Of a stretch of 59,638 nt of DNA, positions 26,978 through 34,805 are shown piece after piece (the stretch's first letter is position 1; every line of letters begins with the position of its first letter). This DNA is from Pseudomonadota bacterium (GTDB lineage: Bacteria; Pseudomonadota; Gammaproteobacteria; JAADHS01), in the NCBI GenBank assembly GCA_021821045.1, contig JAKACW010000026.1, forward strand, positions 1-59,638. Reading direction: 5' to 3'. A program made the position numbers and the translations under genes. The notes beneath the pieces are model-generated. The model was given only the letters and a program-made list of their open reading frames with translations. It made no database searches and had not been told where the DNA came from.

Positions 26978-27815
26978 ACTCTTTGAACGGTGCCACCAGC
27001 GTGCGAATGACGTCGTATTCCTGATCGCTGGTTCGGGCGAAGCCGGTGTAGTGCTTGTCGAGGGCCTGTATGACGAGCGCATGCTCCGGATTTCTCACAT
27101 CCAGGGCAAGAAACGCCAAGCGGATTTCCTCGACCAGCGCTTCGGGCGTGTCCTTGCTGGCGGCGATGTTGTAGGGTGGCAAGGCCGGCGATTCGTGGAT
27201 GATTCTCAAGCCCTGGCCGTTCCATTTGAACGCTGTGGTGTCCTTGAGAATTCCCGCGTCGAAGTCACCGTTCATGACGCCGCGCGCGATGTTGTCGTAG
27301 TGTCCGATGAACTTGTACTCGCCCAGCTTTTCCAGCGGCATCCCGGCGCCGACAACCACCGCCCGTTGCAGGATGGCGGCCTTGTCGCCGAAGGCGAACC
27401 GCTTTCCTGTCAAGTCGGCGACAGTCCTAATGTCGCTGTCGTCCTTGGTCACCAGCATGAGCTGAAACGAGGCTTGGTGATCAGTGACGGTCTTGACGAC
27501 AACCTGAACATCGCCCTGGCTCTTGGCTTTCAGATAAGCCACCGGCGTGAGGTAGGCCAGCTCAACCTGATTGGTCGATACGTCCTTGATCGCCGCCGGC
27601 ATATTGGGCGACAACTTGAGGGTGACGGGCCGCTGCAAAGCGGCGGAAAGGTATTTCGTCAGGGGCGAGAGCCGGCGGTGCATTTCCGCGGGAATGTCCA
27701 TGGCAACGGACCCGAATCGAATTTCGGCTCCGTGCCCTTGAGCGTGAACGCCCCATCCGCCCAATGCCGCGGGCAGCGCGATCAGTGCCGTGAGTAGTTT
27801 GGTCCAGGTTCGCAT
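26976..27815 (-). CDS. Solitary PhnD-like periplasmic binding protein
   Basis: 279 residues from the ATG at 27815, 4 bases after a perfect AGGAGG; longer in-frame extensions run into the upstream gene and are not used. Signal peptide ends near GVHAQ at residue 26. The rest resembles PhnD/phosphite-type binding proteins: IRFGSVAMDIPAEMHRRLSP, the TNQVELAYLTPVAYL segment, DLTGKRFAFGDKAA and GDFDAGILKDTTAF. No ABC permease or ATPase gene is nearby. Instead it starts 8 bases after a diguanylate cyclase gene with a periplasmic sensor region, so it may present a ligand to that cyclase rather than to a transporter (inference). Ligand unknown. Confidence 0.88.
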   Translation of the reverse strand: MRTWTKLLTALIALPAALGGWGVHAQGHGAEIRFGSVAMDIPAEMHRRLSPLTKYLSAALQRPVTLKLSPNMPAAIKDVSTNQVELAYLTPVAYLKAKSQGDVQVVVKTVTDHQASFQLMLVTKDDSDIRTVADLTGKRFAFGDKAAILQRAVVVGAGMPLEKLGEYKFIGHYDNIARGVMNGDFDAGILKDTTAFKWNGQGLRIIHESPALPPYNIAASKDTPEALVEEIRLAFLALDVRNPEHALVIQALDKHYTGFARTSDQEYDVIRTLVAPFKE

Positions 27816-27823
27816 AGTGCCTC

Positions 27824-29161
27824 CTAGGTCGTTGACTGGAATTGACTGTTTATCTGTTTGACGATGTCGCCGAAATGGGTGGTGCGGTTGCGGCCGTGGG
27901 ACTTGCTGAAGTACAGCGCGTTGTCCGCCTGTTCGAGCAAGTCGTCCGACGTCTTGGTATTGAAATCGTTGGGCAGCGATGCCACGCCGATGCTGATGGT
28001 GACGAACACCCTCTCCGTCCCGATGAACATTGGGTAGTCGGCGATGTTGCGCCGCAGTTTCTCGGCTACGATCATGGCTTGCTCTCGATTGGAGCGCCGG
28101 CACAGCGCGACAAATTCCTCGCCGCCGACTCGGCACAAGATGTCGGAGCGGCGCAGGTTCTCCAGTAACAGCGATGCGATTCGGCGTAATATGCGGTCGC
28201 CTGCTTGGTGACCGTAGGTGTCGTTGATTTCCTTAAAGTGATCGAGGTCGATGGCGAGAATGCTGTTGGGTTCGCCGTGGCGTAAGGACAGTAGAACCTC
28301 GGTTGCCATCAGGTGCTCGAAGTGACGCCGATTGTAAAGCCCGGTGAGAGGATCGGTGATCGACATGCGAGTGAGTTCTTCGTTCATTCGCCGCAGTTCT
28401 TCGGATTGGGCGAGCAGTTGTTCGTTAGTTTGCTTGAGTTGCCAATCGGCGCTGTCGACCTGGGATTTCAGCCGTTTGTTGGCCTCGCTCAGCTGTCCGC
28501 GAATGTCGTTGAACTGGCGGGCGAGATGACCGAATTCGTCGTTGGTTTTGAGCGGAATGTCTGCTCTGACTTCGCCCTTGTCGTCCACCTGGGACTTCAG
28601 GAAATGAGAAATGATGCCCACCGGGCGAATGATGATGTAGGACAGGGCAAGGAACTCACCCAGCGCAATGAGAAGAACCGTTATGATCTCATGGCGGATC
28701 AACGACAGCTTTTGCTCTTCCATTTGCTTCGTGATGCGGGAGACGTCCAGGCCGATAGTGAGCCTGCCCACGCGCTCGTTGTCGAAGGCGATGCCGTGGT
28801 TGAACAGCGTGGCGTCCGAATTCTCCGCGGGACGGACTCCGGCCTCGCCCATGACGTTGCCGCGCTGATTGATGACCACCGCGTAGACGATGTCCGGCGT
28901 GGTGATGAGTTTGTCGAGCAAGAGCTGAATCGTGTGATAGTCGTAGCCGATGACGGCGTAGACCAAGGACTCCGATACATAGCGCGAAATATCGTGCCCG
29001 CGCTTCTCCGTTTCACTGAGGACATCGCCCTGATAACGATCGATGGTGAACCACGTTGTGGTGGACATGGCCAGCGTCAGTACGGCAACCAAGACCAGAA
29101 TCATTTTCTGGCGCACGCCGAATCGGATAGGAGGTGTGCGATTGGATGCTGGGTCCGTCAT
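27824..29161 (-). CDS. Membrane diguanylate cyclase with HAMP domain
   Basis: 445 residues. First membrane helix at about 19-41 (MILVLVAVLTLAMSTTTWFT), a periplasmic sensor region to about 165, a second helix (IITVLLIALGEFLALSYIII), HAMP, a coiled coil (residues of about 235-275), and a GGDEF domain. The active site reads GGEEF and is preceded after five residues by RRSD, the RxxD product-inhibition site. SITDPLTGLYNRRHFE and DLDHFKEINDTYGH are typical. It makes cyclic di-GMP from two GTP. Co-directional with the PhnD-like gene 8 bases downstream. Confidence 0.93.
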   Translation of the reverse strand: MTDPASNRTPPIRFGVRQKMILVLVAVLTLAMSTTTWFTIDRYQGDVLSETEKRGHDISRYVSESLVYAVIGYDYHTIQLLLDKLITTPDIVYAVVINQRGNVMGEAGVRPAENSDATLFNHGIAFDNERVGRLTIGLDVSRITKQMEEQKLSLIRHEIITVLLIALGEFLALSYIIIRPVGIISHFLKSQVDDKGEVRADIPLKTNDEFGHLARQFNDIRGQLSEANKRLKSQVDSADWQLKQTNEQLLAQSEELRRMNEELTRMSITDPLTGLYNRRHFEHLMATEVLLSLRHGEPNSILAIDLDHFKEINDTYGHQAGDRILRRIASLLLENLRRSDILCRVGGEEFVALCRRSNREQAMIVAEKLRRNIADYPMFIGTERVFVTISIGVASLPNDFNTKTSDDLLEQADNALYFSKSHGRNRTTHFGDIVKQINSQFQSTT

Positions 29162-29282
29162 GACGCGACTGTCTTCGTCCCTGGCCAGTTAAGGCGTTGC
29201 GGCGATTTCTGAGGAAACTGCCAAAATAAGGTGGAGATTCGCTTTTTTAGCGGCTGGAAGTGGCGGGACTTAATGCCGCATC

Positions 29283-29310
29283 GCCGAGGGGAAAACGTAT
29301 TCCCCTCGGC
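29283..29310. terminator. 11-bp perfect hairpin between phoH and the cyclase gene
   Basis: GCCGAGGGGAA and TTCCCCTCGGC enclose an AACGTA loop in the gap after phoH. No T tract follows on either strand, so it may be a transcript-end stabiliser rather than a true intrinsic terminator. Confidence 0.45.
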
Positions 29311-29365
29311 GGCGGTTAGCTATTTGTATCGTGCCCGTTTCATCTCGACAGGCGGGTCGTAAGCG

Positions 29366-30766
29366 TCATAGCGCTTCCGAGGCGAACTGCGTCAAGCGCG
29401 AGCGTTCGCCGCTGACCAGAGTGATGTGGCCGCTGTGCGCCCAACCCTTGAACCGGTCCACGACGTAGGTCAGGCCGGAGGTAGTCTCGGTGAGGTAGGG
29501 CGTGTCGATCTGGGCCACGTTCCCAAGGCACACGACTTTCGTGCCCGGGCCGGCGCGGGTGATGAGGGACTTCATCTGCTTGGAGGTCAGGTTTTGCGCT
29601 TCATCGATGATCAAGAATTTGCTCAGGAACGTGCGGCCGCGCATGAAGTTCAACGAGTGAATCTTGATGCGGTGGCGCATCAGATCATTCGTTGCCGCCC
29701 GGCCCCAATCGCCGCTCTCGGTCGCGGTGAGCACTTCGAGGTTATCCATCAATGCGCCCATCCACGGCACCATTTTTTCCTCTTCCGTGCCGGGCAGAAA
29801 ACCGATGTCATCGCCCATGGGAACGGTGGCGCGGGTCATGATGATCTCGTGGTAACGCCGGTCATCGAGGACTTGGGCCAGGCCCGCCGCCAGGGTGAGC
29901 AGCGTCTTTCCCGTGCCCGCGTTGCCTAAAATGGAAACGAAGTCGATTTCCGGGTCCATCAAGAGATTGAGCGCGAAGTTTTGTTCGCGGTTGCGGGCGT
30001 TGATGCCCCACACGGAATGGTGCGACGAGCGGAAATTGCTGCACACTTCGACCACGGCGGAGACCGGGCTTTCGATGCGGCGAACGATGGCTTCGAATCC
30101 GCTTTCCTTGTCGTCCTGAATCAGTTCGTTCACGTACCAGTGGCTGACTTCCGGGCCGCTGATGCGATAGAACGTCCGGCTGTTCTCCTTCCACGATTCG
30201 AGCGCCTTGCCGTGCTTGTCCCAAAAATCCGGGGCGAGTTTGGTTTGCCCCGTATAGAGCAGGCTCAGATCGTCCAGTACTTGGTCTTCGTGATAGTCCT
30301 CGGCCGGTACGCCGAGCGCCGCCGCCTTGATGCGCAGATTGATATCCTTCGAGACGAGCACCACAGTGACATCGCGTCGCATATGCTGCAGCGCCAGCAC
30401 CGTCGCGAGAATCGTGTTGTCCGACGTGTTGCCGGGAAGGTCTGCCGGCAGCTGATGGGTAAGCGAGGTGGTTTGTAGAAACAGTCGTCCGCTGTCGTAG
30501 TCCGTGCCCTGCGGCTTGGGCAGTTGCAAGCCTTTTTCGATGGCGATTCGCGCCGCGCCACTCATCAGTTCCTCGATGAAACGGCTTGCCTGGCGGGCGT
30601 TGCGGGCCACTTCGGAATGCCCGCGTTTATTGTTGTCGAGTTCTTCCAGCACCATCATCGGGATGTAGATGTCGTGCTCTTGGAAGCGGTAGATGCTGGA
30701 GGGGTCGTGCATAAGCACGTTGGTGTCGAGGACGTAAAGGCGCTTGCCTTTGTTTTTCCTTGCCAT
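29366..30766 (-). CDS. PIN-PhoH family ATPase (YlaK/PhoH2 type)
   Basis: 466 residues with two domains. An N-terminal PIN nuclease-like domain begins with KRLYVLDTNVLMHDP and has acidic metal-site residues; a C-terminal PhoH P-loop domain has GNAGTGKTLLTLAAGL (Walker A) and FLIIDEAQNLT (Walker B). PhoH2 proteins of this form act as RNA helicase/RNases in the actinobacteria studied. Follows bcp on the same strand after 110 bases, probably one transcript with gcvR and bcp. Confidence 0.92.
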   Translation of the reverse strand: MARKNKGKRLYVLDTNVLMHDPSSIYRFQEHDIYIPMMVLEELDNNKRGHSEVARNARQASRFIEELMSGAARIAIEKGLQLPKPQGTDYDSGRLFLQTTSLTHQLPADLPGNTSDNTILATVLALQHMRRDVTVVLVSKDINLRIKAAALGVPAEDYHEDQVLDDLSLLYTGQTKLAPDFWDKHGKALESWKENSRTFYRISGPEVSHWYVNELIQDDKESGFEAIVRRIESPVSAVVEVCSNFRSSHHSVWGINARNREQNFALNLLMDPEIDFVSILGNAGTGKTLLTLAAGLAQVLDDRRYHEIIMTRATVPMGDDIGFLPGTEEEKMVPWMGALMDNLEVLTATESGDWGRAATNDLMRHRIKIHSLNFMRGRTFLSKFLIIDEAQNLTSKQMKSLITRAGPGTKVVCLGNVAQIDTPYLTETTSGLTYVVDRFKGWAHSGHITLVSGERSRLTQFASEAL

Positions 30767-30876
30767 GTGGCTGCGATCCTCCGGTTTGTGAAAGCGTTTG
30801 AAAGACTTGACACAACCCTGCTTACTTACGAGGATCGGCTGACAAGTCCTTTTCTTAAGATTTTAGGCGGAAAATT

Positions 30877-31344
30877 TCAAAGTGCTTTGATGGCGGCCAA
30901 GACGTCATCGACGTGGTTTGCCACCTTGACTTTGCGCCATTCTTGACGTAGCACGCCGCTCTCGTCGATCAAGAAGGTGCTGCGCTCGATGCCCTGGACT
31001 TTTTTACCGTACATGTTCTTGAGCTTGATGACGTCGAACGCGGCGCACAGTTTCTCGTCGGCATCGCTCAACAGATCGAAACCGAATCCTTGCTTCTCCT
31101 TGAACTTCTCGTGGCTCTCGATGCTGTCGCGGGACACGCCAAGAACGATGGTATTGAGGCGCTTGAATGCAGACAGACTGGCATTGAAGTCGTGGCCCTC
31201 CTGGGTGCACCCGGGCGTGCTGTCCTTGGGGTAGAAATAGAGCACCACCCGCTGACCTTTGAGGTCGGCGGAGGAAATGGTTTTCCCTCCGGTGGCGGCT
31301 GCCCGAAATGCCGGCGCTTTTTTGCCGACGACTGCGTTTGACAT
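30877..31344 (-). CDS. bcp: Thioredoxin-dependent thiol peroxidase (Bcp/PrxQ)
   Basis: 155 residues. The peroxidatic Cys46 lies in FYPKDSTPGCTQEGHDF. The nearby resolving Cys of E. coli Bcp, five residues on, is absent (Asp here); another Cys in DEKLCAAFD could be involved. It reduces hydrogen and organic peroxides using thioredoxin or another thiol. Located between gcvR and phoH; the gcvR-bcp pair beside dapA is a common gammaproteobacterial arrangement. Confidence 0.94.
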   Translation of the reverse strand: MSNAVVGKKAPAFRAAATGGKTISSADLKGQRVVLYFYPKDSTPGCTQEGHDFNASLSAFKRLNTIVLGVSRDSIESHEKFKEKQGFGFDLLSDADEKLCAAFDVIKLKNMYGKKVQGIERSTFLIDESGVLRQEWRKVKVANHVDDVLAAIKAL

Positions 31345-31380
31345 GGAAAAGTCCTTATTCCTGAACGTTGACGCGGCGGG

Positions 31381-31911
31381 TCAACCCTTGATGGGTTCGA
31401 TCACTGCATCTAAGTTGTACTCATCACAAAAATGCATGAATTGTTCTCGCAATGAGCCGATGTGCGTGTCCGCGGGAACCCCGACGATCATGTTCACGGT
31501 GAACATGGGGGTTCCCGTGTGAGGCGCCGGGTAGCAGTCGGTGCGCAGATCCTCGATGTTGATGTTGCGCCCGGAGAAAAAGCCGGCGATCTGGTTGACG
31601 ATGCCGGGATGATCCACCGACACGGCTTCGACCGCGTAGGGGAGGACGTTGCCGGCGCTGCTGCGCTTGTCGGTGCGTCTGCTAAGAACCGACAGGCCGA
31701 GCTTCTTGCCGATCTCCGGTACCATGGATTCCAGTTTGGCGACGGTATTCCAGTTGCCGTCGACCAGCAGCATGACCGCGAACTCGCCCCCCAGCACCGT
31801 CATTCGACTGTCAAGGATATTGCACCCGGTCTCCAAAATGCCCTTGGACAGGTCGTTGACCAGTCCCGGGCGATCGTGACCGAGGGCGGAAATTACCAAC
31901 AAATTAGACAT
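31381..31911 (-). CDS. gcvR: Glycine cleavage system regulator GcvR (ACT domains)
   Basis: 176 residues (E. coli 190) with two ACT domains. The first starts NLLVISALGHDRPGLVNDLS, the second has AVSVDHPGIVNQIAGFF. In E. coli GcvR binds GcvA to repress the gcvTHP operon, with glycine as signal. Divergent from dapA, 142 bases apart. A 45-base near-perfect inverted repeat lies within the second ACT domain coding region (31473-31517). Confidence 0.9.
   Translation of the reverse strand: MSNLLVISALGHDRPGLVNDLSKGILETGCNILDSRMTVLGGEFAVMLLVDGNWNTVAKLESMVPEIGKKLGLSVLSRRTDKRSSAGNVLPYAVEAVSVDHPGIVNQIAGFFSGRNINIEDLRTDCYPAPHTGTPMFTVNMIVGVPADTHIGSLREQFMHFCDEYNLDAVIEPIKG
31473..31517. repeat. Large inverted repeat inside gcvR
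   Basis: CGGGAACCCC (31473-31482) pairs with GGGGTTCCCG (31508-31517), and CATGTTCAC (31489-31497) pairs with GTGAACATG (31499-31507) about a single G. Only a 6-base one-sided bulge (GACGAT) breaks 19 consecutive pairs. It encodes GTPMFTVNMIVGVPA on the minus strand. Confidence 0.85.
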
Positions 31912-31953
31912 GGGGCACCCCTAAGACTTCCTGTGCGCGTCGAGCGAATCGCT

Positions 31954-31959
31954 TATAAT
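31954..31959 (+). promoter_or_regulatory. Candidate -10 element for dapA
   Basis: TATAAT, an exact sigma-70 -10 consensus, lies 95 bases before the dapA start in the gcvR-dapA divergent gap. The matching -35 region is poor (CTGTGC at 17-base spacing), so this is tentative. Confidence 0.4.
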
Positions 31960-32053
31960 ACGTAACTTTCGCCCATCAAGAAAATACCAACTTGATCAGG
32001 CGCTGGCGGTGAACCGGTATATACCGGTGGAAAACAGGACGGGGAGCAGGGCT

Positions 32054-32929
32054 ATGTTTCATGGCAGCATGGTGGCATTAGTGACACCGATGCGTGAGGA
32101 CGACGCCATCGATTGGGCGTCGTTGGAGAAGTTGGTTGATTTCCATGTCGACAATGGAACTGACGCTATTGTCGCGGTGGGAACGACGGGCGAGTCCGCC
32201 ACATTGAGCTATCAAGAGCACAACGACGTCGTCCGCCAAGTCGTCGCTTTCGCCCGAGGTCGAGTACCGGTCATCGCCGGCACCGGCTCGAACTCCACCC
32301 GCGAAGCCATCGAACTGACGCAGGCCGCGAAAGACGCCGGCGCCGATGCTTGCCTGCTGGTGGCGCCGTACTACACTAAACCGACGCAGGAAGGTCTTTA
32401 TTTGCACTACAAGGCCATTGCCAATGCGGTGCCTATCCCGCAAATACTCTACAACGTGCCCGGCCGCACGGTGTGCGATATTCAGCCGGAAACGGTAGCC
32501 CGGCTGGCATCCATCAGCAACATCGTGGGCATCAAAGAGGCCACCGGCGACCTGAAGCGCGCCAAAGAAATTCTCGAACGTTGCGGCGACAAGCTGGACT
32601 TGTACAGCGGCGACGACGCGACGGCGATGGAGTTCATTTTGCTCGGCGGCAAAGGCGACATCTCAGTGACCGCCAATGTCGCGCCGCGCGCGATGCACGA
32701 AATGTGCAAACTGGCGCTGGCGGGGCAGCGCGAAAAAGCTGAAGCGATCAACGATCGGCTCATGGTTTTGCACAAAACGCTTTTCGTGGAGGCCAATCCG
32801 ATCCCCGTCAAGTGGGCCCTCTATGAGATGGGGCTGATTCCGCGGGGAATTCGCTTGCCCATGACGCCGTTGAGCGAAGCTCACCGCCCGACCATCAAGA
32901 ACGCCTTGCGGGATGCGGGCGTACTGTAA
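32054..32929 (+). CDS. dapA: 4-hydroxy-tetrahydrodipicolinate synthase
   Basis: 291 residues from the ATG at 32054, after GGGGAGCAGG; an earlier in-frame codon at 32009 adds 15 unconserved residues. It condenses pyruvate with aspartate semialdehyde in lysine and meso-diaminopimelate synthesis. Catalytic motifs: Tyr in ILYNVPGRT, Schiff-base Lys in GIKEATGD, and GTTGES near the N-terminus. Followed by bamC and purC as in many Gammaproteobacteria. Confidence 0.97.
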   Translation: MFHGSMVALVTPMREDDAIDWASLEKLVDFHVDNGTDAIVAVGTTGESATLSYQEHNDVVRQVVAFARGRVPVIAGTGSNSTREAIELTQAAKDAGADACLLVAPYYTKPTQEGLYLHYKAIANAVPIPQILYNVPGRTVCDIQPETVARLASISNIVGIKEATGDLKRAKEILERCGDKLDLYSGDDATAMEFILLGGKGDISVTANVAPRAMHEMCKLALAGQREKAEAINDRLMVLHKTLFVEANPIPVKWALYEMGLIPRGIRLPMTPLSEAHRPTIKNALRDAGVL

Positions 32930-32952
32930 TCGTTCACGTTAAGGGCGGCTTC

Positions 32953-34068
32953 ATGCAAAAACGGTTTTCGTTGGGCGCGTTGTTATGCGGTTTGTCTCTG
33001 TTCGCCGGATGCTCGGTTATTAATGACCGAAAGGCGGAATATGAAACATCGAAGCCCGAAAAAACGCTGGAAACGCCGCCGGATCTGGTGAGTATCGAGG
33101 CCAGCGACGACTTGGTGTCCGCGACCGCGCCGGTCGGCGGCGTGGCCATGTTGTCCGATTACAATCGCGACCAAGGTCCTCAAGTCAAGTCCATGGCGGA
33201 AGGCGCGGGGCCTCGCGCCGACGTCGGTCCCCATCTTGGCGCTGACCTCAAATTGGCGCGCGACGGCGGCCGGTGGTGGCTGGAAGCAGCGGGGGATCCG
33301 GGTGAGTGGTGGCCCAAGGTTAAAAAATTCTGGGAAGAGCAGGGCCTAAGCCTCGAAAAGGAAAATCCGGAAATCGGGTTGATGACGACCCAATGGCGCG
33401 AGGACCGCGGCGGCGTTCCGATGTCGTCGGTGTTTCGCAAAGCTTTCAGTCTGTTGTATTCGAAGTCGACCCGCGACCAGTATGTCGTGCGCTTGGAACC
33501 GGCTACGCGCGAGAACACCACGGAGATTCACATCGCCCATCGCGGTATGCAGCAGATCAACGACGGCGATACGGTTCGCTGGGTGCCTCGCGAGGCTGAC
33601 CCGGAGTTGGAAATCGAGATGCTCAAGCGGCTTGCGCTCTACGCGGGCGCCGACGCCGGCAAAGCGGATGAGTTGGCGCTGGATGCCGGCACGCCCAAGG
33701 AACTCGCCGTTGTCCAATTCGACGATCAGGGTGGCGTTCAGCTCACGCTGGCCTTGGATTTTCCGCAAGCTTGGCGCCGGGTCGGCAACGCGATGGCGCG
33801 GCTCGATGTCGCGCTGGATGACTTTGACCGGGCGAAGGGCGTCTACTACGCCACGGGCGAATTGGAAGTCGAGCCGACGGAACAGGGCTGGTTCAAGCGC
33901 TTCATCGCCGGCGGAACGCGCCTGGAGACGATGGAGTTCAGGTTGGTGGTCGAGTCGATCGACGACACGACGTCGCGGGTGACGATGCTGGATGCGCGCG
34001 GCAACTCGATGGATGTCAAGCGCGCCGAGGCGTTTTTCAAGAGAGTGCGTGAAGAACTGTTGCGTTGA
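32953..34068 (+). CDS. bamC: Outer membrane assembly lipoprotein BamC
   Basis: 371 residues (E. coli 344). A lipoprotein signal with LFAGCS puts the lipid Cys at position 20. The unstructured N-terminal segment (TSKPEKTLETPPDLVSIEAS) is the part that binds BamD in E. coli. Two helix-grip domains follow, the first with WWPKVKKFWEEQGLSLEKE and the second with FPQAWRRVGNAMARLDVALD. Component of the BAM complex that inserts outer-membrane barrels. Sits between dapA and purC. Confidence 0.93.
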   Translation: MQKRFSLGALLCGLSLFAGCSVINDRKAEYETSKPEKTLETPPDLVSIEASDDLVSATAPVGGVAMLSDYNRDQGPQVKSMAEGAGPRADVGPHLGADLKLARDGGRWWLEAAGDPGEWWPKVKKFWEEQGLSLEKENPEIGLMTTQWREDRGGVPMSSVFRKAFSLLYSKSTRDQYVVRLEPATRENTTEIHIAHRGMQQINDGDTVRWVPREADPELEIEMLKRLALYAGADAGKADELALDAGTPKELAVVQFDDQGGVQLTLALDFPQAWRRVGNAMARLDVALDDFDRAKGVYYATGELEVEPTEQGWFKRFIAGGTRLETMEFRLVVESIDDTTSRVTMLDARGNSMDVKRAEAFFKRVREELLR

Positions 34069-34094
34069 ACCGCGGCGAGCGCGAGGACGGATGA

Positions 34095-34805
34095 ATGAAA
34101 ATTGGAGCTGAACTCTATCGTGGCAAAGCGAAATCGGTGCTCGACACGGACGACGCCGATTTCGTGGTCATGCATTTTCGCGACGATACGTCGGCGTTCG
34201 ACGGCGAAAAGAAAGAGCAACTGGCGCGCAAAGGCGAGGTCAACAACAAGTTCAATGCGTTTGTGATGCAGCGGTTGGCGGCCGGCGGCGTGCCGAATCA
34301 CTTCGAGCGCCTATTGTCCTCCAATGAGTCGCTGGTGAAGCGCCTGCAAATGATTCCCATCGAGTGCGTGGTGCGCAATATCACCGCGGGCAGCATTTGC
34401 CGGCGCCTGGGTGTCGCAGAGGGCATGGATCTCAATCCGCCCACCTTCGAACTCTTCCTCAAGAATGACGCGCTGCACGACCCTATGGTGAATGAATATC
34501 ACATTCGTTCCTTTGGGTGGGCGAGCGATGAGGAAGTGGCGCGCATGAAGTCGCTGACCTTTCGCGCCAACGAAATCCTCAAGGCCATGTTCAAGGATGC
34601 GGGAATTTTACTGGTGGATTACAAACTGGAATTCGGCCGCTTCCACGGCGAGGTGGTGTTGGGCGACGAATTCAGCCCCGACGGCTGCCGGTTGTGGGAC
34701 GCGCAAACCCGCAACAAGCTGGACAAGGATCGTTTTCGCCAGGGGTTGGGCGGCGTGGTGGAAGCCTACGAAGAGGTCGCGCGCCGCCTCGGGGTGTCGT
34801 TGTAA
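34095..34805 (+). CDS. purC: SAICAR synthetase
   Basis: 236 residues (E. coli 237). It joins CAIR with aspartate using ATP in purine synthesis. [20 protein letters not shown], the [19 protein letters not shown] segment and [20 protein letters not shown] are family signatures. Its stop overlaps the purL start by one base (TAATG), so the two purine genes are coupled. Confidence 0.97.
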   Translation: MKIGAELYRGKAKSVLDTDDADFVVMHFRDDTSAFDGEKKEQLARKGEVNNKFNAFVMQRLAAGGVPNHFERLLSSNESLVKRLQMIPIECVVRNITAGSICRRLGVAEGMDLNPPTFELFLKNDALHDPMVNEYHIRSFGWASDEEVARMKSLTFRANEILKAMFKDAGILLVDYKLEFGRFHGEVVLGDEFSPDGCRLWDAQTRNKLDKDRFRQGLGGVVEAYEEVARRLGVSL

